From: Panulirus ornatus
Taxonomy: Eukaryota > Arthropoda > Malacostraca > Decapoda > Palinuridae
DNA: 64,000 nucleotides
Direction: 5' to 3'
Assembly (NCBI RefSeq): GCF_036320965.1
Contig: NC_092270.1
Location: forward strand, 21,864,940 to 21,928,939
Shown here: positions 49,707-61,865 of the stretch, one piece after another
Position numbering within the stretch: the first letter of the stretch is position 1
Layout: every line of letters starts with the position of its first letter
The notes under the pieces: model-generated
Seen by the model: only the letters and a program-made list of their open reading frames with translations
What the model was told of the DNA's origin: nothing
Databases searched by the model: none
Position numbers and translations under genes: made by a program

Positions 49707-50490
49707 AAAGCTGGAACCTGACATTTTTTTTTGGAAAGCAGGTTTTCCCACTTCCTCTAAAACTCTTGTCTCTTTATGTCTCAATCTCGTAAGCCTTTTA
49801 TCATGTTTCATTTAAGGCCTGGCCCTGATGGAACTTTTGTCTGTGACTTGATTCCTCGGGCATAAAGCAACGGGAAAAATTACATTCACAAAATAGAAAT
49901 ATATATAAGATGTCTCTAAACTGCTTTAGTTATACGAAGACAATGTGTACTGTGCCTGAGTGTAGCCTAAATGGAAGAAGCTAATAGCAGGAGAGGCACA
50001 AATGAATACAAGTGAAAGAAAAGAAAGAAAAAAAAGAGTCTTCCGCTTAGAAGGAAAGAAAAGAGCCATTGTTTTCTTTCTTTGTCTCACTCTACCCTGA
50101 GGGGGTTGGGGGGGTTAAAGGGGGTTGGGGGAGGTTCCAGGCGCCCACCGTCTCTCGTCGTGAACTGTGTAGCCACGTCAGTAAACCCTGAGCTATTTCT
50201 AAAACTTTGTGAGAGCATTGTGAAGCTTCTCTCACTTCTTCTTCTTCTTCTTTCTTTCTTTCTTTTTTTTTTCTTTCTTTTTCGTCGGCTGCCGGGTTGT
50301 TATCTCAGAGATTAAGCGACTTGGAGTGGCAGAGTGTCAAGGAAGTTTGGACACATCCAGACAAAGCGAGTCAGCCATAATGGCGAGATTGGACAACTGC
50401 AGTAGCAGTACATGTGCCTGTGTTAGGCTGACATGAAGCCTGAAATGGATGGAATACAGGATGCTGAAGTGTTCCTGTAGTGCCTTGCAT
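49707..50490. other. No recognisable gene; polypyrimidine (TTC)n
   Basis: Imperfect (ttc)n/(tttc)n at 50233-50285. A G-rich stretch near 50098-50135. No gene seen. Confidence 0.45.
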
Positions 50491-50822
50491 CATCCATCTA
50501 CATCGGTAGGGAAGGTATCATCCACCTACATCATCGGTAGGGAAGGTATCATCCATCTACATCGGTAGGGAAGGTATCATCCATCTACATCAGTAGGGAA
50601 GGTATCATCCACCTACATCATTAGGGAAAGTATCATCCATCTACATCAGTAGGGAGGGTATCATCCATGTACATCAGTAGGGAAGGTATCATCCACCTAC
50701 ATCATTAGGGAAAGTATCATCCATCTACATCGGTAGGGAAGGTATCATCCATCTACATCGGTAGGGAAGGTATCATCCATCTACATCAGTAGGGAAGGTA
50801 TCATCCATCTACATCAATGAGA
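50491..50822 (+). repeat. 28-bp minisatellite, about 12 copies
   Basis: catccatctacatcggtagg plus gaaggtat, units starting 50491 and 50519 and onward, with catcagtagg and catcattagg variants. Confidence 0.95.
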
Positions 50823-50849
50823 AGAGCAACATCCATCTCCTACATGTAC

Positions 50850-51037
50850 ATACACACATACACAAACCCAAGCCAAAGCTATGTACCCATTTATCTAACA
50901 GCCTCGAGGGGAGGATGAACACATGGGTTGGGTGTGGGCCGACTGTCCAGTCCACTAGGATTCGAACCCTACATTTGGGCCCGACCCCAGGCGAGCAGGC
51001 GGGCCCGTGCTAACTCATGGTCAGTAACGCTAACCAC
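50850..51037 (-). mobile_element. tRNA-derived SINE
   Basis: On the minus strand a tRNA-like head begins near 51037: gtggttagcgttactgacc (box A-like), then an inserted GC-rich arm, then gggttcgaatcc (box B, 50958-50969). A non-tRNA body follows: cagtcggcccacacccaacc, gtgttcatcctcccctcgag and ataaatgggtacatagcttt. The box A-box B distance is larger than in a real tRNA, and the non-tRNA body supports a SINE rather than a tRNA gene. Confidence 0.75.
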
Positions 51038-51387
51038 AAACAAAACGAGAGAAGAAAATACATAGAAAAGCTAAACTTACAGATATACAAGTCTACCCAC
51101 GTCACTGTTGCTGATGTCAGTGTCCAACAGTGAATTTCACAGAAACTCACTGTATGATGACACTGGCATCCGTTCACATGGCAACCGTATGATGCGACAG
51201 TGGAAATGTTTACTTTCTGGGTCTAGTTAAAAGTATACTTTGACGTGAACCAGTAAATGATATTTGTGATTACGTAAAACAAACAGTTACTTTGACGCGA
51301 ACAAATCAATTACTAAGTTAAATATAATCGTGAAAACATAACTGTTAACCTTGTTAATAATGTTATGTTAGCAGAGGCATGTTAATA

Positions 51388-51390
<3 letters not shown>
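51038..51390. other. No recognisable gene; AT-rich
   Basis: A short diverged internal repeat of about 60 bp (aactttgacgtgaac... 51237 and gttactttgacgcgaac 51284). Nothing else. Confidence 0.35.

Positions 51391-51473
<83 letters not shown>
51391..51473. repeat. (TC)n microsatellite, about 41 units
   Basis: Perfect TC dinucleotides. Confidence 0.98.
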
Positions 51474-51477
<4 letters not shown>

Positions 51478-51902
51478 ATATACATGAACAAAATTCCAAA
51501 ACTTATTTAGCAGTTGTGAAATTCTATCACAACCATATTTAGTGGGGAATAACCCTTGTAACCATTTAGAGTCAAAGGCGACTTGTTTGTTGGTGGGTAA
51601 TGCGTCATAAAATGTAATTTATGTTTAAAATATTTCGGTGTTGTCATGCAGGTAGAGAGTAAATAATTTACATGATAAATTAAGTTAAGTCAACTAATGA
51701 CTCAAAAAATAACAACACCAGCGCTCGCCTTATTATGTTCCTTGTTGTAGATGGGAATGATTTAGGACGAGCGATCCATGTAAGGGGAACTGGATCATTA
51801 CAGGTGATGAAGGGGGGGGGGTTAGAGTGGGGTTATTAGGGGGTAATTAACGAGAGACGAAGGTAATCAAGTCACGCGTTGAAGCGGGTGAACGGCCAAG
51901 AT
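51474..51902. other. No recognisable gene; G9 tract
   Basis: G9 near 51812-51820. No feature otherwise. Confidence 0.35.
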
Positions 51903-52342
51903 GGAGACGACCCACTTGGTCGTGGTACAGACGACCCTCTTGGTCGTGGTACAGACGACCCACTTGGTCGTGGTACAGACGACCCACTTGGTCGTGGTAC
52001 AGACGACCCACTTGGTCGTGGTACAGACGACCCACTTGGTCGTGGTACAGACGACCCACTTGGTCGTGGTACAGACGATCCACTTGGTCGTGGTACAGAC
52101 GACCCACTTGGTCGTGGTACAGACGACCCACTTGGTCGTGGTACAGACGACCCACTTGGTCGTGGTACAGACGACCCACTTGGTTGTGGTACAGACGACC
52201 CTCTTGGTCATGGTACAGACGACCCACTTGGTCGTGGTACAGACGACCCACTTGGTTGTGGTACAGACGACCCACTTGGTTGTGGTACAGACGACCCACT
52301 TGGTCGTGGTACAGACGACCCACTTGGTCGTGGTACAGACAT
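51903..52342. repeat. 24-bp minisatellite, about 18 copies
   Basis: gacgacccacttggtcgtgg plus taca, with cgtgg/tgtgg and cac/ctc variants. The 24-bp period keeps frames open on both strands (DPLGRGTD on plus, GRLYHDQV on minus) for up to 198 codons. Confidence 0.97.
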
Positions 52343-53193
52343 CATGATGACCTGGTGTGTTGTGGGCATCAATGAGATATGTTCTTTTCGATTCTTTCTT
52401 CTTCCACATCACATTAATATATTCACAAATACCTCCAGTATCTTATATATCATCTTTAAGCTTAGCTGTGGATGATATTCAAGCTTACAAGACGTATCTC
52501 CAGCTAATCTTAACAGCTTAGTGATAAGGTGGAACTAGAGTACAGGCCCACTTCACTTTAGGTGGCCTGAATAATTTGCTTTACAGATTTAGAAATGTTG
52601 AGTTGTGGAATGACTGGAAACTCAAGACTTTATCATACTTGTATAGTGAAACAGTTGGAGGACTTGTGAGTTCCTCCCTGTAGCTTGTATGACCTTTCTG
52701 CACTCGTAACAGAAGACCTATTTTGTCCCAGTCTTTGGCACGAGGGTCAGGTTATGGCGCCAGTATATTCACGATTCACCCTGAGACGACCCCCTTTCAG
52801 TCAAGGGATTCTGTGTGACAAGTCACCATTATCTCACAGATTAGCTGGTAATGCCTTCTGAAAGAGGGCACCACGAGAGATACGCAGTCATTTCATTAGT
52901 AATGATCACACAGGAAGAAACATATGAGCATCGTGCATGACTGGATGTAAATGTGTACTTTCAACCTCCATCATAAATATATTTTTTTCTTCCCTTCGTC
53001 TGTTTCAGTAGGAATTAATATCATGCAGCGCAACTTGTACTGGAGTTTCACAATACGTATTTACGTGTTGAACTACGTCAGGTATTTCATTCATCGGTTC
53101 ATGGCGAATGAATTCATTTTATTCATTGCTTATTCATACTGGGGAAATCTTTCTTTTTTCAAGATAGTAATTCAAGTCTCATAGGAATATATA

Positions 53194-53198
<5 letters not shown>
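52343..53198. other. No recognisable gene
   Basis: Unique sequence. A 77-codon hydrophobic plus-strand frame (52951-53184) has no recognisable signature. Confidence 0.35.

Positions 53199-53226
<28 letters not shown>
53199..53226. repeat. (GT)n microsatellite
   Basis: About 14 GT units, followed by gtctgtgtctgtg. Confidence 0.95.
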
Positions 53227-53711
53227 CTGTGTCTGTGTATTAGATATTCTTGTGCACTGTCTATGCCTTTAAAAATATTAGAAGGCTTTTAGAAGCTAAA
53301 GATAAAGTTTTCGAAGACTTTACTGAGGCATAGACAGGTTATAGATGCTATAATCCTACCATTAGTTTCTCCAGATACAAAATAATATTCTTGACACAAG
53401 ATATGAACCTATATACACGGGGAGCAAAGATACATCACCTCTATACATAGATAATGTTTACGGTCATCTTCAATAACGTCTTTGTGTGATATGTCCTTCA
53501 CTTTGAGAACAGAGTTTCAAAACTTTTGGGCTCACTTAGTGATAATGTAAGGTATATTTAGAATTATTGTTAAGAGCTGTTAATGGGTGGTAATGGCTAT
53601 CACCGAGACAGACAACCTTAACTGCTTGTTGTGAGACCCTGTCTGCTTTATTGGTTTACATGGCTGGTCTCTGAGTCCCGATATGTAAGGCGCAACGCAC
53701 GCTTCGTTAAG
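53227..53711. other. No recognisable gene
   Basis: A loose inverted duplication (gtctatgccttta... 53260 and ...tgaggcatagacag 53321) is noted. Nothing else. Confidence 0.35.
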
Positions 53712-53881
53712 CACAGGATCCTACACAGGTGGAGCTGTCTGATCCACAGGATCCTACACAGGTGGAGCTGTCTGATCCACAGGATCCTACACAGGTGGAG
53801 CTGTCTGATCCACAGGATCCTACACAGGTGGAGCTGTCTGATCCACAGGATCCCACACAGGTGGAGCTGTCTGATCCACAA
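53712..53881 (+). repeat. 33-bp minisatellite, 5 copies
   Basis: cacaggatcctacacaggtg plus gagctgtctgatc, near identical (one ccc for cct). Contains a BamHI-type ggatcc in each unit. Confidence 0.95.
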
Positions 53882-54428
53882 TGTCTGGTTGTCCACCAAA
53901 CAGATGGTATTCGTGGATTATCCTCCACTCAGACCCCCAGCACTCGACCTTCGTATCTTAAGGATGATCTCAGGGAGGTAAACTCGTCCCCAGACGGTGT
54001 AAACCTTGTATGACTGATACCAGTGTGGCCTCTTGCTGTGGCCATCTGATCTGTGCGGTTCACAGAATAAACTTTTTTGATTCTTACTCTTAAGTTTCGT
54101 ATGCGTTTAGGAAGCTTCTGTCCACCGTTTCGTACATTTTATGGATTATTCGCCACTTTTCTTGATACTTTTGCTATCGTATTAAGGAGTTCTTATATAA
54201 TATATATGATATATGATATAAAGAAAACCAACTAAGCAATGTTTTCCCCGTTTTCCGTTACTCTTGTAGAGTCAGGATGTGTTATGATCCTAATGATCTT
54301 CACAGTTTTTTGAAATCTTATTTACTTAAAACACTGGGTTCCTCTGGTATGGCTTCATTCTTTATCTTTCATGTTCGTTATTATCAAAATACGACGATAA
54401 AAAACTTGTTCTCCGGCAGAGTGTGACT

Positions 54429-54469
<41 letters not shown>

Positions 54470-55666
54470 ACGTGGGAGAAACCATCGCCTTATAGTTGAG
54501 TCGTAAGGAATAGTTGGGAAAGAATTCTTTTTCGACCAAAACAATTTTTTTCCTACCACCAACTTCCCGTTTTCTATAAGTTTATTTACTTCAGAGGTGA
54601 TTCTAGAAAGTAATTGAAAATTTCTTTCATATTTGCAATGCTTGTTAGCAAGATCCTCCGTGCCTCAGTGACACGTTCTGAGCGAACAACATCTTAAATC
54701 TCCTCGTTGGACAGCTATGTTGAGGCACTGAAGCAGAAAGCTGCCTAATCTTTCTTTGTGCATCAGATGTATCGCTCTTTCCTTGATTTCGAATAATATC
54801 ATTTCAAAGTAAAGCCAGTGTGTATCATATGTCTCGTCCAAACTAATATACCTTCTTTTAATTCTATATCACTATGTCGAGCTATCTTTTTCTCATATTG
54901 CTGAAGTTAGAGCTGCTATATACAGTCTCATTAAGTAATCAAGGTATAGCCATAGTTAGTTCTTTGTTAAAAGTCTACTTTGATAAATTATGATCGCGTT
55001 GGTTCTTGGTATATCTCACCCACGTATTCTGAATATAGCCACCACTTCTCAGTAGGGCGAAGGCGTATCAAAAAGACTGGCGAATATTGTATTTCTACCT
55101 CATATATACATTCTAAAAATCGTTGTGCCAATATCACTCAAGATCATTTAAAGGATGTAGCAGTTACTGAGTAAGTGAGAGGAGGTATATTAAGTGATAA
55201 CTGTAGCAGGTTTAAGTAATAGTGACTGAGATGATACAGAGAAAATGTGCAAAAGCAGAAATGGTGTTTTTAACCTTGAATATGTTTCTGCTTAGATTCA
55301 TCGACATTGACTGAAAGGAAATGAGTTAGTGGCAGATAATCACATACTACTCCCAGCAATATAGTAACATAATCCAACGATTCTCGTGTTCACTGAAGGT
55401 TGTAAACCTCAAAATCTGGATATTATATAGTCATAACCAGGACAACCTTCATCGAAGACTTAACATCACATCTACAACAAGAATAGATAAGATAACACAT
55501 GAGAGAACCTCTTTACATCCTCCTGGATCACAAGAGCCTCACCACTAGAATACAGGATTGCAAAGACGAAACACGACTAAACGTAGTAGAAGACGCCTAC
55601 ATCCATGACACCAAACGTATTATTAAGAGCGGAGGTTCAGGACGAGTCTACTCTCCAGCAACAGAC
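53882..55666. other. No recognisable gene; one (GT)n
   Basis: (GT)n of about 18 units at 54431-54467. Otherwise AT-rich unique-looking sequence with frames under 105 codons and no motif. Confidence 0.4.
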
Positions 55667-55890
55667 GGAGCCAGCGACTACCTGGAGGACAGCCAGCGAC
55701 TACCAAACCTGGAGGACAGCCAGCGACTACCTGGAGGACAGCCAGCGACTACCAAACCTGGAGGACAGCCAGCGACTACCCGGAGGACAGCCAGCGACTA
55801 CCAAACCTGAAGGACAGCCAGCGACTACCTGGAGGACAGCCAGCGACTACCCGGAGGACAGCTAGCGACTACCAAACCTGGAGGACAGAC
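55667..55890 (+). repeat. Minisatellite of alternating 21/27-bp units
   Basis: ggacagccagcgactacctg or ggacagccagcgactaccaa alternate with (a)cctgga linkers, about nine copies. Confidence 0.92.
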
Positions 55891-55969
55891 AGCGAAGACC
55901 TTCTGTGGACACCGACCTCACCTACAATAGCAGTTCCGACATAAAACATATCACAATTTTGACAAGTTA

Positions 55970-56275
55970 AAGTAACCTAGATCTTTCATTGATTAATCCC
56001 TCAAGCTGATAAAGAAATCATTTTATGGAGTCAAACTCAAACCTTCCCTTGATAGTGATAATTCTAATTAGTTCCCAAGTTGCTTAAATCCTTTAATGTA
56101 AATCGCCTTCAGCACTAACAGCCCTATAAAGAATATCTTAATAAAAGATTCACCAGAAAACTCTGCGGGCTGTGTTTACAGAATCCCTTGTAAGGACTGT
56201 AATATGCTTCATGTTGGGCAAACTGGTAATGATCTTTATGTTAGACTTAAGCAACATAAACAGGAAGAGAATATA
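55970..56275 (+). pseudogene. PLE GIY-YIG endonuclease fragment (second copy)
   Basis: Aligned to 16805-17075 of the first PLE: cattgattaatccctcaagc, aaagaaatcattttatggag, then the frame KDSPENSAGCVYRIPCKDC and NMLHVGQTGNDLYVRLKQHK. YRIPCxxC followed by HVGQTG and VRLKQH is the PLE endonuclease signature. Two extra stretches near 56080-56150 (ttaaatcctttaatgtaaat and nearby) are absent from the first copy. It ends abruptly at aggaagagaatatata. Confidence 0.82.
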
Positions 56276-56509
56276 TATGTATATATGTATTGTTTGTGTG
56301 TGTTGTATACAAATAAACAATTAATGTCTTTTATTTAGTTATGTTCTGGTAATCATCCATGTTTTGTTTTTATAACATTTTGGCTTTATGATATAATAAT
56401 TGGAAGGTGTGTCTATAACTCCCTCTCGAACCACAGTGATCTCGAGTGGGAAATAAAAGGAGATTCATGTTCCTGAAATATGTCGTGAATATCGGGAAAA
56501 AATACTTCG

Positions 56510-56512
<3 letters not shown>
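56276..56512. other. No recognisable gene; AT-rich
   Basis: Nothing identified. Confidence 0.35.

Positions 56513-56548
<36 letters not shown>
56513..56548. repeat. (AT)n microsatellite, about 18 units
   Basis: AT array followed by T8. Confidence 0.95.
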
Positions 56549-56556
<8 letters not shown>

Positions 56557-56802
56557 CGAGACAGAGTGAAAACAATAGCTGGCTGGCTCTACTGAACGAG
56601 GCCAAAATATTATTGTCTCATAAAATTATTTTACAACTTCAACTAATGGAAAAAACTGTGGTAAAAGTTGTACAGTTTAAGTGAGTCAGTTTATTGAACT
56701 AAACTAAATAAAAACATTTTTGGGTCGAGTATTCACACACATACACATTACCTCTCTATCTCTTTCTCTCTCTTCATATATATATACATATATATGTATA
56801 TG

Positions 56803-56982
56803 TTGGAAAGGATCACAATTTTGTGCGTGATCAAGATATTCCTATGAGTCCACGGGGAAAATGAAACACGATAAGTTCCCGAGTGCACTTTCGTGTAATA
56901 ATCACATCATCAGGGGAGACACAAGAGAGAACTATAAGTCAGTTGATATACATCGAAGAGACGAAGCTGGGACGCCATTTGG
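56803..56982 (-). mobile_element. PLE-derived terminal segment, copy C6
   Basis: Minus-strand copy from tggaaaggatcacaattttg to gggacgccatttgg, beginning next to a (TA)-rich run (56774-56800) and ending where a 47-bp repeat starts. Best-preserved copy for the hammerhead region. Confidence 0.88.
56875..56922 (-). ncRNA. Hammerhead-ribozyme-like block, C6 (best copy)
   Basis: Minus strand: TCTCCC, CTGATGA, TGTGATTATTACAC, GAAA, GTGCACTC, GGGAAC. C is at the expected cleavage position (16.1 U, 17 C), the favoured base; C3-C5 have U there. Core and stem I (CCC/GGG plus T-A) are complete. AGTGCACT is self-complementary, which in known PLE hammerheads lets two copies pair as a dimer. Confidence 0.7.
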
Positions 56983-57142
56983 ACGCCCCATCTCTTGTAA
57001 TGTAAGGGGAGGGAGTTCTACACTCGTGGGGCCCCATCTCTTGTACTGTACGGGGAGGGAGTTCGACACTCGTGGGGCCCCATCTCTTGTACTGTACGGG
57101 GAGGGAGTTCTACACTGGTGGGGGGCCCATCTCTTGAACTTT
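56983..57142 (+). repeat. 47-bp tandem repeat, about 3.3 copies
   Basis: ggggccccatctcttgtact plus gtacggggagggagttcgac and actcgtg. It abuts the PLE-derived copy C6. Confidence 0.9.
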
Positions 57143-57457
57143 CTCCATTGTCACACAGCATTGTGAACTGTATGGTGTCTGCAGTTAACATCTCATCACT
57201 CATTTCATCCCATTTAATTTCCTCTCTTATACTAATGAAACATTTTGCATTTTTTTTAATAAATTTTTGTTCATTTGTTCATGTTATGACCTCTGGTTGT
57301 TCTGTCTTTGCATCTCTTAAAGATCTGTTAATTGATGACGAGACATTATTGATTTTAAAAGCCTATGATTCGTGCTCAAGTCACCCCTTACTCTGCTCTT
57401 TTCTCTGATGGACAATTCTAAGTCCTAGGAATTTTTACTGTAATTCTGCTATCTTAG

Positions 57458-57460
<3 letters not shown>
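57143..57460. other. No recognisable gene
   Basis: An ATG-started frame of 96 codons (57118-57408) has no motif. Confidence 0.35.

Positions 57461-57531
<71 letters not shown>
57461..57531. repeat. (GT)n microsatellite, about 35 units
   Basis: Perfect GT units. Confidence 0.98.
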
Positions 57532-57532
<1 letters not shown>

Positions 57533-57547
57533 ACTACTCTGCTGCCA

Positions 57548-57622
57548 CTTGTGTCACCACCTAGCACCACCTGTGACACCATCCTAGCACCACCTGGCTC
57601 ACCACCTAGCACCACCTGGCTC
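57548..57622 (+). repeat. ~25-bp repeat (CACCACCTAGCACCACCTG), 3 copies
   Basis: caccacctagcaccacctg, then catcctagcaccacctgg and caccacctagcaccacctgg. Confidence 0.85.
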
Positions 57623-57773
57623 AGCTTTCCTATGACTACACTTATGGCTTGGCAATGGCCAACATTGGATCGTCTACTTAGCCACGCCTCATTTCCATAA
57701 ACGTTACGTTGTGAACATTTAAACCATAAACGTTTGGAATTACACAACACATAAACGTTTGCCTTTGGAGAGA

Positions 57774-57817
57774 AGGGGGGGGGGGAGGGGAATCTTGTGG
57801 CTTGCTTATTGGTACGG

Positions 57818-57912
<95 letters not shown>
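57774..57912. repeat. G-run and (AG)n microsatellite
   Basis: A run of nine or more G near 57775-57785 in a G-rich stretch, then (AG)n of about 46 units at 57820-57912. Confidence 0.95.
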
Positions 57913-57915
<3 letters not shown>

Positions 57916-59171
57916 GATTCTAGTGTTATTCAGTTAACATCCAACAGCCAATAGGATCCAGGGTCTTTACCGTAGCTGTAGATGATTTCAGCAGAAGCCA
58001 ATACCTCTCCTTGAGAGACAGAGAGAGAGAGAGAGAGGTAATGAGATCCACATTGCCTTCAGACTTCACTTCCAGGTTTCGTGTTTACCACTTCAGAAAC
58101 TGAGCGAACTGGAGTCTGAAATGATTTAGTGCTCTCCAGGTGAAGATGATCTCCCAGTCGTCAATGAAGCCAGGTTTTCCTGACGCCTAGATATCTTATC
58201 TGGATCTGTTTATCTGTAGACCTGGAGGTCATGCAGCTCAGATAAACTCACTGAGGACAGGACGGTCTCATATATACTCATAAGGGCTTCCCTCACGCTG
58301 GGTCGGGCCGCATACCACATGAGGAAGCTACACCAACGAGGTACAAAGACGGTAACATGAGGAACATCTCATATGTTGGTCCACAGTTCTTCCCTTGGAA
58401 ATCGTCTCGACCATCATGTGCCACACAGTCGTATGACCCCTCTTGTTCGCCACCTGTGTCTACTCTGATCGCCTACTGTCGTGGTTGACGTACTTCGAGT
58501 CAAGTTCGAGTGGCCGGTCTGTCATCCACGCCCAGATGACCATCGTAAGAGATGTGGCCTCTGGTGGTAGACGCAGAGCCCCAGTCCCCGAGGCCCTGAT
58601 GGATGTAACAAGCAGTCCGGGAGTGTATGATGATAAGCCTGGAGGAGAACCATGCACTAGGCTACACATGCGCCTCAGACTCTACAGAGGTTGTCAACAA
58701 AACAAGGTATTGCTATGGTCTTGTGGTACCAGCAGACGAACGCAAGACCACACTGGGGCCCAGCAGGAACCACAGTATATATTTGTTTCCATTAGTTTGG
58801 AGCCGCTACGAACTTTAGGAGAAGAATGCTCTTCATTTTCTCACGAAACTTGACTCTCGCCAGGTGAAATGCACCAAAGAAGAAAGGAAAACAAGAACCT
58901 CTCTATTTCAACTCCTAAGCTCAGCTCTACAGCGAGGAAATGCAAGCTGCATTATCATTTTACGTTCCCACGAACCTGAGGAACTTTAGAACATTTAATT
59001 CAAAAGTTATTCAATCCCAAATACTTTATTATTCTGGGTCATTTATTAGTAAAGTGAATCTAGATAAAAAGAAAAGAACTGAGGAAGGTAAAGGAAGAGT
59101 CAACTTCAGATGACTTAGAAAAACAAACACCTTTTTGCTGACTTCTGTTCTCCTTCGAATGATCAGAGAAC

Positions 59172-59174
<3 letters not shown>
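57913..59174. other. No recognisable gene; unassigned 136-codon frame
   Basis: Plus-strand frame 58443-58853 (136 codons) is not repeat-driven but resembles nothing I recognise. There is a short (GA)n at 58016-58036. I see no gene I can support. Confidence 0.35.

Positions 59175-59257
<83 letters not shown>
59175..59257. repeat. (TC)n microsatellite, about 41 units
   Basis: Perfect TC dinucleotides. Confidence 0.98.
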
Positions 59258-59261
<4 letters not shown>

Positions 59262-59365
59262 GTATGTATAAGGCGTATATGAGGGAGGGTACCAGGTATG
59301 TGAAGTATATGTGAGAAATCGATAACAGTTGTGTTTGTAGGAAGCAGACATGAAGGAGAGGTGAG

Positions 59366-59367
<2 letters not shown>

Positions 59368-59458
<91 letters not shown>
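59368..59458. repeat. (GT)n microsatellite, about 45 units
   Basis: Perfect GT dinucleotides. Confidence 0.98.
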
Positions 59459-59461
<3 letters not shown>

Positions 59462-59766
59462 AAAGGACAACACTCGGTAAACAATACGAAAGAGGAGAAG
59501 GGAAATTATTGGAGGGTGAATATGACAAAGTCGTACAACGCCTAAAATGATCAAATAGAAGTAAATCATTGGCCAAATATACCGAAGAGGAAGTGAGGAA
59601 GAAAAAGACGAAAAATAAGAAGAGATTTTGAGGGAAATCGAGAGTTAGAGAACAAAGAACCAGATCCAGGTAACTAGAAACCTTTGATTTAAGATCATAG
59701 TGGGCTGTGCATAGAGAACAGTGTCTGCTGCCAGACTGCGCCTCTATATACACAGTAAACAAAGAC

Positions 59767-59767
<1 letters not shown>
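59459..59767. other. No recognisable gene
   Basis: Purine-rich plus strand with no identified feature. Confidence 0.35.
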
Positions 59768-59864
<97 letters not shown>

Positions 59865-59872
59865 TTTTTTTT
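59768..59872. repeat. (AT)n then T25
   Basis: About 40 AT units (59768-59847), then about 25 T (59848-59872). Confidence 0.97.
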
Positions 59873-59902
59873 CATACTATTCGCCATTTCCCGCGTTAGC
59901 AA

Positions 59903-59905
<3 letters not shown>
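59873..59905 (-). mobile_element. Family B element, 33-bp scrap
   Basis: catactattcgccatttccc and gcgttagcaagg, the tail of family B on the minus strand, enclosed by T25/(AT)n and (AT)n. Confidence 0.75.

Positions 59906-59955
<50 letters not shown>
59905..59955. repeat. (AT)n microsatellite, about 25 units
   Basis: AT array on the other side of the family B scrap. Confidence 0.97.
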
Positions 59956-59960
<5 letters not shown>

Positions 59961-60307
59961 AAGCCAAGGATAAGATATGGAAAGATGGCTTCATTAGTGC
60001 CTGCTCACAGATGGGAACAAAGAAACAGCTGGAGAAGATCGGCTCATATGAAACCCCGCCAGAAATGGCTAGATATATCAGAGAGATCGCTTTATGTGTA
60101 CCGGATGGTCACTGTAATGCTGAATAATGAGTGGCTGTTGTGGGGTGTGTGTGTGGGGGGGGATACAGCAGGCAGCACTCCGCTATTTGATGCAGTTTAG
60201 ACACCAAACCTCGCTGTGCTGAAGGCGTGCAAGGGGGATTCTTAGCCCCAGCCCCCCCCCTCCTCCCACTTGGCTCTTCCTCTGTGTGAGTTAGTCGAAG
60301 TTACTTC
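59956..60307. other. No recognisable gene
   Basis: A 159-codon plus-strand frame (59721-60200) depends on the (AT)n arrays for half its length. Nothing else found. Confidence 0.35.
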
Positions 60308-60398
60308 CATGGCGACGTGTAACGCGTCACCATGGCGACGTGTAACGCGTCACCATGGAGACCTGTAAGTCGTCACCATGAAGACCTGTAACTCGTCT
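60308..60398 (+). repeat. 23-bp tandem repeat, 4 copies
   Basis: catggcgacgtgtaacgcgt plus cac, later copies degenerate (catggagacctgtaagtcgt, catgaagacctgtaactcgt). Confidence 0.9.
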
Positions 60399-60405
60399 CC
60401 TTCAT

Positions 60406-60511
<106 letters not shown>

Positions 60512-60571
60512 AACTTTGACCGTAAATCTCAAAATTCTCTTGCTCTTCATTCCACTTATGAGAATGCTCGG

Positions 60572-60594
60572 TGTGAGTGTGTGAGTGTGTGAGT

Positions 60595-60646
<52 letters not shown>
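60572..60646. repeat. (GT)n with GA interruptions
   Basis: gtgtgagtgtgtgagtgtgt then about 22 GT units. Confidence 0.95.
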
Positions 60647-60840
60647 CATTGTGTGTGACACATTCGTCTTTTCCTTTACATTTGATGCTAGACGTATGAA
60701 TGTATCGTTATCTCTTTATCTCTACACCTCTTATCACTTCTTGTAGATCCTAGACTAAGGCGAAGGACTCCCCTCTCGGCCACTGAGGTCCTGAGCTTCA
60801 GATCCTTATCTTGAAGTTCATCGTCGGGAAGAAGAGCTCG

Positions 60841-61068
60841 AAGGATACGCTTTTCCTGAGGTGTCACAAAGGATACGCTTCTCCCGAGGTGCCACAAAGG
60901 ATACGCTTTTCCTGAGGTGCCACAAAGGATACGCTTCTCCTGTGGTGCCACAAAGGATACGCTTCTCCCGAGGTGTCACAAAGGATACGCTTCTCCCGAG
61001 GTGCCACAAAGGATACGCTTTTCCTGAGGTGCCACAAAGGATACGCTTTTCCTGAAGCACCACAAAGA
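60841..61068 (-). repeat. 28-bp minisatellite, about 8 copies
   Basis: aaggatacgcttttcctgag plus gtgccaca, starting 60841 and 60869 and onward, with c/t variants. The minus strand is open in several frames (EKRILCGTSGKAYPLWH cycle). Confidence 0.95.
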
Positions 61069-61441
61069 AGCCCCAACATTGCGGGTGCCAGACGCGTTCT
61101 GAGCAGAGGTAACACATCCTTCGATTCCTTGATCCATTCTTCATATATGATGGATTTTGGTGCCGTCGGCTTTGCGTCAGTGCCATGCCAGGTGTTGGAG
61201 GGGGTGAGGGGATGTTTACTACTGGTGTGTGGCACCTCATTGCAGGTGGCATCAGTAGTGCCAGTGCCAGGGCTCCGGCATGAGGGAGGGCTGCGCCCCC
61301 CGGCAACAGAGGTCAGGAGAAATGTCTCATGGCATTTGAGTTGTTGTCAATTCGATGGAGGAGATTTGCATGGTAAGCGTCGCCCTGGTTGTTAATGTCT
61401 GCTTGTGGCATGAGGAGATGAGGAAGGGTAAGGCGGTCTCC

Positions 61442-61444
<3 letters not shown>
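61069..61444. other. No recognisable gene
   Basis: GC-richer. Frames up to 140 codons begin inside the 28-bp array. No independent support. Confidence 0.35.

Positions 61445-61526
<82 letters not shown>
61445..61526. repeat. (GA)n microsatellite, about 41 units
   Basis: Perfect GA dinucleotides. Confidence 0.98.
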
Positions 61527-61527
<1 letters not shown>

Positions 61528-61624
61528 AGGTCCCCACTGTGGGTCGTTCCAGTCTCTGTGATGAAGAAGAAGAAAATAAGTTGAAACTGGATTTAAGATG
61601 AAACACAAAAGGTCCCTTGTTTTT

Positions 61625-61865
61625 ATATCATTATATAGCAATATAACACGTTATGTATCCTAATATAGCATCATATAACATCATATATACTTATAGGGCA
61701 TTATATAGTCATATATCCTTATACAGCATTATATAACATCAAATATCTTTATATACCATTAAAAATCATCATATATTCCCACATAGCATTAGATAACATC
61801 ATACAACCTTATATAGCATTATAAAACACTATATATTCTCATATAGTATTATACAACATCACATA
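61625..61865. repeat. Degenerate AT-rich ~30-36 bp repeat (TATAGCATTATATAACATCA)
   Basis: About eight units combining tatagcattatataacatca and tatatccttat, with many substitutions. Confidence 0.8.

Noticed and set aside
50491..50822. 28-bp direct repeats as a CRISPR array
   Set aside because: Units are head-to-tail with no unique spacers, no cas genes are present, and the genome is eukaryotic. The same holds for the other 28-bp arrays.
58443..58853. 136-codon frame as a gene
   Set aside because: No recognisable domain. The reverse strand is also open for 69 codons, and there are no splice or promoter signals I can defend. Listed only as unassigned.
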